DNA from: Sunxiuqinia sp965372405
GTDB lineage: Bacteria > Bacteroidota > Bacteroidia > Bacteroidales > Prolixibacteraceae
DNA: 64,000 nucleotides
Direction: 5' to 3'
Assembly (NCBI GenBank): GCA_965372405.1
Contig: CBDVCE010000006.1
Span: 1-64,000, forward strand
Shown here: positions 59,167 to 64,000 of the stretch, piece by piece
How positions within the stretch are numbered: position 1 is the first letter of the stretch
How the letters are laid out: every line of letters begins with the position of its first letter
Position numbers and translations under genes: made by a program
The notes under the pieces: model-generated
Database searches by the model: none
What the model saw: the letters and a program-made list of their open reading frames with translations, nothing else
What the model was told of the DNA's origin: nothing

Positions 59167-60498
59167 TTATTCGTTAATATCTTTTTCGAGCAATAATTCC
59201 ATTTCAAAAATGGACAGCTTGTAATTGTAAATTGATTGAATGTGTTCCAGCTTTTTCTGAGAAGCAAGTGCTTCGGCCATTAGCAAGTCAGTGGTCTTTT
59301 CCAGCCCTTGTTTAAATCGGTTGGTTCGTATTCTAAGTGATTCCTGAGCTTGTTCTTTGGATAGCTTGCTGGATTTTATCTGATTGTAATTTAATTCGAG
59401 TTTTCGCTTTGTCCGGTTAAGCTGAATCTGGTTTTGAGATAAGTAATCCTTGTAGTTGAAACGGGCTTCATCCAATTGCGCATTGGCATGCTGAACAGCT
59501 CCTGCATTTTTATAACCGCTGAATAAATTCCAGCTTAATGATGCACCTACCATATAGTTATTTGCTGCCGTACCCAGTAATTTATGATCGTTCCATTCGT
59601 AACTTCCAAAGGCGTTAAGCCGTGGAACAAACTTCATTTTTTGGGAACGAACCATATTCTCGCCAGCTTCAATTTGTTTTTGGTATGCTTGTATGTCAGA
59701 TCGTTTTTCAATGTTTAAAATCTTGTTGTCAACAAATACCTGAACTGGTGTTTGAACTAGTGCATCTGTTGTTTCAATTGTTTCATTTAATTCCAGTCCT
59801 AACAGGTGAGCTAAAAACTCATTGGCTGTTTTTAGTTGGTTTTGAGCTTGCAGCAACTGATTTTTGCGTTCATCCAATCGAACAGTTGCTTCAAGTACAT
59901 CTGCGTATTTTGCAAAGCCTTGTTTTTCGTTGTCTTTCGTAAGTCTTAGTGCATCTTTGGCAACTGCTACCGATTGCTTCAAAACATCAACCGAAGATCC
60001 TGCCAGCTCAAGCATATAGTAAGCTTTCTTTACTTCAAAGTGAATGTTTTCCTTTACACGATTCGCTTGAAATGTCATGGCTTCAAATTGATTTTTTGCT
60101 GCCTTTCGTGCATAAATTCCATCCAGGTTTAAAACGGGTTGCTGAATTTCCAGCTTGGTGCTGTAGTTTTCTATATTCTCCGGATCATTTAAAGAAGCAG
60201 GGTTAAAATCAGCTTGCTGTACAATTTCTTGTTTCAGCTTAAAACCAAAAGATGAGAGTGGATCGTTGGTTGAAATGCCTGTATGACTCAATGACAATCC
60301 GGGTAAAAAAACGGAGTTTGTCATGCGGTATGAAGCTTTTGCAGCTTTCATCCGGGCTTCGGCACTTTTGGTATTTAAGTTATTTTCATCTGCCAGATTT
60401 AAGGCCTCGCTTAAACTTAGTGTTCTTATTTGGCTGGTTGCTGAAAAATGCCAGAGCAAACTAAAGAACAGCAGATAGATGATTTTTTTTTGTAGCAT
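59167..60498 (-). CDS. TolC-family outer-membrane efflux protein
   Basis: 443 residues, first gene of the operon. Signal peptide (residues 1-22, 'WHFSATSQ'). Two OEP repeats, each with long helices: 'LSLSEALNLADENNLNTKSA' and, in the second half, 'VGASLSWNLFSGYKNAGAV'. It forms the outer-membrane channel of the tripartite pump. The adaptor gene follows after 15 bases. Upstream there is a -7 box and an operator-like palindrome. Confidence 0.92.
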   Translation of the reverse strand: MLQKKIIYLLFFSLLWHFSATSQIRTLSLSEALNLADENNLNTKSAEARMKAAKASYRMTNSVFLPGLSLSHTGISTNDPLSSFGFKLKQEIVQQADFNPASLNDPENIENYSTKLEIQQPVLNLDGIYARKAAKNQFEAMTFQANRVKENIHFEVKKAYYMLELAGSSVDVLKQSVAVAKDALRLTKDNEKQGFAKYADVLEATVRLDERKNQLLQAQNQLKTANEFLAHLLGLELNETIETTDALVQTPVQVFVDNKILNIEKRSDIQAYQKQIEAGENMVRSQKMKFVPRLNAFGSYEWNDHKLLGTAANNYMVGASLSWNLFSGYKNAGAVQHANAQLDEARFNYKDYLSQNQIQLNRTKRKLELNYNQIKSSKLSKEQAQESLRIRTNRFKQGLEKTTDLLMAEALASQKKLEHIQSIYNYKLSIFEMELLLEKDINE

Positions 60499-60526
60499 TT
60501 GTTTATTTTTTTTGTTTCGGACACGA

Positions 60527-60569
60527 CAAATATAGAAGAATATATTTAAATATCTAGAAATCTAGATAT
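60527..60569 (-). promoter_or_regulatory. Efflux operon promoter with palindromic operator
   Basis: The minus strand has TATATTTG (60534-60527), an exact TAnnTTTG, 28 bases before the TolC-family start. A palindrome ATATCTAG-N4-CTAGATAT lies at 60550-60569, where the -33 element should be. A repressor bound there would block polymerase. No regulator gene is encoded in the operon. Confidence 0.65.
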
Positions 60570-60742
60570 AGATATATTATATGGTGAGATTGTCCTTTTC
60601 TATAATGGGATTTGATACAATTATTAAAAGACTTATTTACAGCTTCTAAGAGATTTTAGATGATTGTAAAGGAGCAGAATAGTATGTTAACTATTTCTTA
60701 AGTGAAAAGAGAAATATCGTGAGATTTCAGTAGTAAACGGCA

Positions 60743-61690
60743 TTAAAAATCTCTAAAGAATTTAGTAGTTGAAGCTGAATAAAGATCAATTCGTTTGGTT
60801 TTTTTAATCACTTTCAATGTTTTTCGTTGATCTTCAAAATTGTGAGAAAAGTAAATCCAGAATTCTTTTAGCTTAGTGAGAACATGTCCATCATCTGAAA
60901 ATGCATTTCGATAGTTTTCAAAAATTAACTGATGAAATTGGTTAAGTTTCTCCATTTTCTCATTCTCAGACAAACGCTCACCTTTTATCTCTTGAGGAAG
61001 AAATGGGTTCATTAGAATTCCTCGCCCAATCATCCATTCATTTTGAGATGAAACTAACTCCTGAATTTGATCAAAATCGTTTAAGGAAAGAATATCACCA
61101 TTATAAACTAATGGCTTGTCAGTTAATCTTAAAAGTTCAGGAAACAGTTCCTGATTTGCTTTTCCTTTATAAAGTTGCTTTGCAGTTCGTGGGTGAAATA
61201 TCAATTTCTGAAATGGATATTGATTTAACAGTTCAATTCGATTAAAAATTGTCTGTTCATCTTCTAATCCCGACCTGAATTTTACAGAAACCTCAAAGTT
61301 GAATTTATCAAAGAGCGAATCCAGAACTTCTTTTAAGCTTTCTTCATTTTCAAGAAGTGCTGTTCCTCTTCCACGTTTAGTTGCCATGGGGTAAGGGCAT
61401 CCGAGGTTTAGGTTTATTTTTTTATAGCCGAAATTCTCTATCTCTGATGCAAGAAGAACGAGTTCATCAACATTTGAACACAGCACTTGAGGAATAACGG
61501 GGACTTGTCTATTATTTTCTGGAAGGATTTCGCGGAACTGACTGTTTCGAATTTTCTTTCCTGGTCCGAAAGAAATGTACGGGATATAATATTCAGATAT
61601 ACCGCCAAAAACCTGGTGATAGCATTTTCGATAAACAAAGTCAGTAAAACCTTGTAGCGGCGCAAGATATATTTTGGAATCTAATGGCAT
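60743..61690 (-). CDS. tRNA-dihydrouridine synthase family protein
   Basis: About 315 residues from ATG 61690; the frame is open 10 codons more. FMN-dependent TIM barrel that reduces uridines in tRNA. 'KIYLAPLQGFTDFVYR' is the N-terminal flavin motif, 'INLNLGCPYPMATKRGRGTAL' (partly quoted) holds the active-site Cys and the substrate loop, then 'SVKFRSGLED', 'LIFHPRTAKQLYKG', 'LVYNGDI' and 'WMIGRGILMNPFL'. The C-terminal helical domain is present. The exact Dus subtype is not assigned. Confidence 0.92.
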   Translation of the reverse strand: MPLDSKIYLAPLQGFTDFVYRKCYHQVFGGISEYYIPYISFGPGKKIRNSQFREILPENNRQVPVIPQVLCSNVDELVLLASEIENFGYKKINLNLGCPYPMATKRGRGTALLENEESLKEVLDSLFDKFNFEVSVKFRSGLEDEQTIFNRIELLNQYPFQKLIFHPRTAKQLYKGKANQELFPELLRLTDKPLVYNGDILSLNDFDQIQELVSSQNEWMIGRGILMNPFLPQEIKGERLSENEKMEKLNQFHQLIFENYRNAFSDDGHVLTKLKEFWIYFSHNFEDQRKTLKVIKKTKRIDLYSASTTKFFRDF

Positions 61691-61756
61691 TTTAAAAAAA
61701 TACAAAAGTTGGTTAAACAAAGTAAGTATTCAAGGCTGATAAAGATATGAATTAAC

Positions 61757-61764
61757 TATTTTTG
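61757..61764 (+). promoter_or_regulatory. -7 box for the DUF4271 gene
   Basis: TATTTTTG, exact TAnnTTTG, 20 bases before ATG 61785. Confidence 0.55.
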
Positions 61765-61784
61765 TTTGAAAGAAAAAATGCTGC

Positions 61785-62762
61785 ATGATTCAAACTACTT
61801 TTCAAAATGACACCATCCTTAAACAACTGGACAAGGCTGTTAATTTGAAATTAGTAAAGGATATTCAGATTCAGCGACAGTTAATTGAACCTGCAAAATT
61901 CAAATTAGTTGATTCGATAAGTAGAAGAGATTCAATTAGAATGTCTAAGCAAGAAGCCCCTAAGCCTGTTCGTAAGTCTCAGCAACCAATTGAAAAAGAA
62001 TCAACTGATATTGTGGTTGATCCTGCTACAGACTCAATTGTTGAGATTGCACCAAAACCTATTCAAGCAACCTTTGAGGAAATAGCTAAGCCAGAAATAA
62101 TACTTCCGGAGAAGACCATTTCTCGTAATAATCCTGATTGGGCCATTGGTGTTTATATTTTTGCATTAATCATTTTTGCTACCGTTAGACTTTTCTTTAA
62201 TAAATACCTGAATCAGTTGTTTAATGCTGCAGTCAACTATCCAACAGCAACACGGCTTTTTCGGGAACGTTCACTGAATATTCTGCATGGTTCTTTTCGA
62301 CTTGAAGTTCTTTTTTATGTCATATTTAGTTATTTCCTTTTTCAGGCTGGGCAAGAGTTTGGATACGACTATAAACTCTCAACTATAGCAAGTTATTTTG
62401 TTATTCTGGGGGGAGTAATTGCTTATTTTATTGGGAAACGTATTTTATATTTTTTACTAGGTCTTTTTACTGAGAATAGAATTTCAGCCCAAGAGTATCT
62501 TTTCAATTTTAGTCAATATTTGCGGGTACTGGGATTAATTCTTTTACCGGTGTCCTTAATCATTAATTTTGCATCGTTTTCAAACCCGCGTGTACTGTTT
62601 TATATAGGTATTGTATTAATATTCATTGTGTATCTTTTGGCACTTCTGAGGGGGGCAAGAATATTATTAATGAAACATTTTTCTATTTCTTATTTGATTT
62701 TATACCTTTGTACCCTTGAAATTTTACCATTAGTTTTTATTTATAAGCTAATATTGGATTAG
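61785..62762 (+). CDS. DUF4271 membrane protein
   Basis: 325 residues. A polar, Pro/Lys-rich N-terminus (about 1-120) precedes about six to seven transmembrane helices ('WAIGVYIFALIIFATVRLFF', 'VLFYVIFSYFLFQAG', and others). 'FFNKYLNQLFNAAVNYPTA' after the first helix is the conserved DUF4271 loop. Bacteroidota-specific; commonly found directly upstream of the uroporphyrinogen-III synthase gene, as here (33 bases). Confidence 0.88.
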   Translation: MIQTTFQNDTILKQLDKAVNLKLVKDIQIQRQLIEPAKFKLVDSISRRDSIRMSKQEAPKPVRKSQQPIEKESTDIVVDPATDSIVEIAPKPIQATFEEIAKPEIILPEKTISRNNPDWAIGVYIFALIIFATVRLFFNKYLNQLFNAAVNYPTATRLFRERSLNILHGSFRLEVLFYVIFSYFLFQAGQEFGYDYKLSTIASYFVILGGVIAYFIGKRILYFLLGLFTENRISAQEYLFNFSQYLRVLGLILLPVSLIINFASFSNPRVLFYIGIVLIFIVYLLALLRGARILLMKHFSISYLILYLCTLEILPLVFIYKLILD

Positions 62763-62795
62763 AAGTGGTCAAACATTTATAAAGAAAATTGTATC

Positions 62796-63545
62796 TTGAA
62801 AATCAAGAAGATATTGGTTTCACAACCAAAACCAGCATCGGCAAAATCTCCATATTTTGATTTAGCTGACAAAGCAAACGTACAGGTAGACTTTAGGCCT
62901 TTTATACAGATCGAGGGAGTTTCATCCAAAGAATTTAGACAAACACGGATTCAAATCTTAGATCATTCCGGAGTAATTTTTACTAGCCGGACAGCAATTG
63001 ATCACTTTTTTAGAATCTGTCAGGAAATGAGGGTTACTGTTCCTGATTCACTGAAATATTTTTGTATTTCGGAAGCTGCTGCTTTCTATTTGCAGAAGTA
63101 CATTGTTTATAGGAAACGTAAAATTTTCTATGGTAATGGAATGTTTTCTGATCTTGTTGAGATCATGAAAAAACACAAGGATGAGAAATTTCTTGTTCCA
63201 CTTTCTCATATTCATAAGCAAGACATTCCTCAATTACTCGAGGCTAGTGGTTATGATTTTACGAAAGCAATTTTGTATAAAACAGTTAGCAGTGATTTGT
63301 CTGACTTGAAAGATGTGAATTATGACATTCTGGTATTCTTTAGCCCATCGGGAATTAAATCTCTTATACAGAATTTTCCAGAGTTTGAGCAAAACCATAC
63401 TAAGATTGCTTCATTTGGTCCAACTACTGCAAAAGCAGTTAAAGAGGCAGGCTTGAGGCTTGACATCGAGGCTCCAACTATTCAGGCTCCATCAATGACG
63501 ATGGCTCTTGAGCAATTCATCAAAAAGTACAATAAGTCAAAGTAA
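62796..63545 (+). CDS. hemD: Uroporphyrinogen-III synthase
   Basis: 249 residues from a TTG start (62796); no ATG is near and the sequence begins properly with 'KKILVSQPKPASAKSPYFDLA' (partly quoted). The HEM4 fold is visible: 'GVIFTSRTAIDHFF', 'YFCISEAAAFYLQKY', 'DILVFFSPSGIKSLI' and 'KIASFGPTTAKAVKEAGL'. It closes the tetrapyrrole ring for haem. Sequence conservation in this family is low, but the motifs and neighbours fit well. Confidence 0.9.
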   Translation: MKIKKILVSQPKPASAKSPYFDLADKANVQVDFRPFIQIEGVSSKEFRQTRIQILDHSGVIFTSRTAIDHFFRICQEMRVTVPDSLKYFCISEAAAFYLQKYIVYRKRKIFYGNGMFSDLVEIMKKHKDEKFLVPLSHIHKQDIPQLLEASGYDFTKAILYKTVSSDLSDLKDVNYDILVFFSPSGIKSLIQNFPEFEQNHTKIASFGPTTAKAVKEAGLRLDIEAPTIQAPSMTMALEQFIKKYNKSK

Positions 63546-63570
63546 TCTTACTACGAGATATACAAATAGT

Positions 63571-63595
63571 AAAGGGGATTTATTCCCCTTTTTTG
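63571..63595 (+). terminator. Rho-independent terminator after hemD
   Basis: AAAGGGGA-TTTAT-TCCCCTTT, then TTT. It lies 25 bases past the stop and before rnpA. Confidence 0.85.
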
Positions 63596-63614
63596 TTGTA
63601 TTTTAGCGAGCAAC

Positions 63615-63989
63615 ATGCACAAATTCAGTTTAAAAAAAAGTGAACGACTATCCAGAAAAAAGGTTATCGACAAGCTTTTTTCCGAAGGGAATGCTTTTTT
63701 TTCTTACCCTCTAAAAGTTATTTTTTTAGAAACTGAACTTCCCGTTGAATATGCAGTGCAAGCAGGTTTCTCTGTTTCAAAAAGAAACTTTAAAAAAGCA
63801 GTACAACGTAATTTACTGAAACGACGGATGAGAGAAGCTTATCGATTAAATAAGCATGTTGTTTCTAGCGATATTGAAGGTAAGCAGCTTGCAGTTATGT
63901 TTATTTATTCTGCCAAAGAAATTGAGGATTCTCAGCTAATTGAAAAAGGCATGATAAAAGCTTTGAAAAACCTACGTGGGAAGCTATAA
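63615..63989 (+). CDS. rnpA: Ribonuclease P protein component
   Basis: 124 residues, the basic protein subunit of RNase P, which trims 5' ends of tRNA precursors. 'FSLKKSERLSRKKVIDKLF' is the usual N-terminus; 'AGFSVSKRNFKKAVQRNLLKRRMREAY' (partly quoted) contains the RNR motif (KxAVxRNxxKR) that contacts RNA. The start follows the hemD terminator by 20 bases, so it has its own promoter or starts from read-through. In Bacteroidota rnpA often follows hemD, as here. Confidence 0.95.
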   Translation: MHKFSLKKSERLSRKKVIDKLFSEGNAFFSYPLKVIFLETELPVEYAVQAGFSVSKRNFKKAVQRNLLKRRMREAYRLNKHVVSSDIEGKQLAVMFIYSAKEIEDSQLIEKGMIKALKNLRGKL

Positions 63990-64000
63990 AAAAAGCTTTC

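Overview
The window looks like chromosomal DNA of a Bacteroidota, most likely a marine or anaerobic member of the Marinilabiliales or a relative. The DNA is AT-rich. Several upstream regions carry the Bacteroidota -7 box TAnnTTTG. Many genes belong to families largely confined to this phylum (DUF4270, DUF4271, DUF4296, DUF5723-like, short GT5 glycogen synthase, Big_5 lipoprotein). I cannot name a genus from sequence alone.

Layout: 1-6155 holds housekeeping and small genes on the minus strand (partial outer-membrane protein, asnS, ilvE, XRE membrane regulator, DUF2797, HAD phosphatase). 6223-10828 is a sugar-catabolism block: two Gfo/Idh/MocA oxidoreductases and one TIM-barrel isomerase in one operon, with a second isomerase divergent; two of the four have Tat-like leaders. 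11049-16581 carries a class III nucleotide cyclase, DUF2147, radical SAM, an amidohydrolase-like protein that appears to have lost its catalytic barrel, DUF4296, radA and a heptose-phosphate adenylyltransferase. 16844-19898 is a LytS/LytTR pair followed in frame by a dead LytTR copy. 20001-27246 has OmpA-like, membrane and secreted proteins. 27366-37658 is conserved core: panC-panD, short glycogen synthase, DUF4270, glmS, envelope proteins.

37659-42300 is repeat-rich DNA around an MFS transporter and a glycoside-hydrolase-like lipoprotein. 42314-48654 is the most interesting part: a tight four-gene minus-strand operon (m5C DNA methyltransferase; an 885-aa protein with a MORC/Hsp90-type GHKL ATPase at one end and a histidine-kinase-type core at the other; a receiver-like protein; a small CHAT/caspase-like protein), with an HhH-GPD glycosylase gene converging on it and overlapping by 4 bp. 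It resembles a modification-linked defence system that signals through a phosphorelay-like chain to a protease-like effector. I know of no named system with this gene set. Direct repeats of about 200 bp flank the surrounding 9.6 kb.

48655-54190 is accessory and decaying DNA: an orphan histidine kinase bounded by large hairpins, a broken XRE gene, a double-CDGSH protein, a 21-bp-period array of about 20 units, an XRE protein, and a REP-associated tyrosine transposase between two REP doublets. 54191-60498 is an RND efflux operon with a palindromic operator over its promoter and two small accessory proteins. 60743-63989 returns to core genes (dus, DUF4271, hemD, rnpA). No tRNA, rRNA or CRISPR array was seen.
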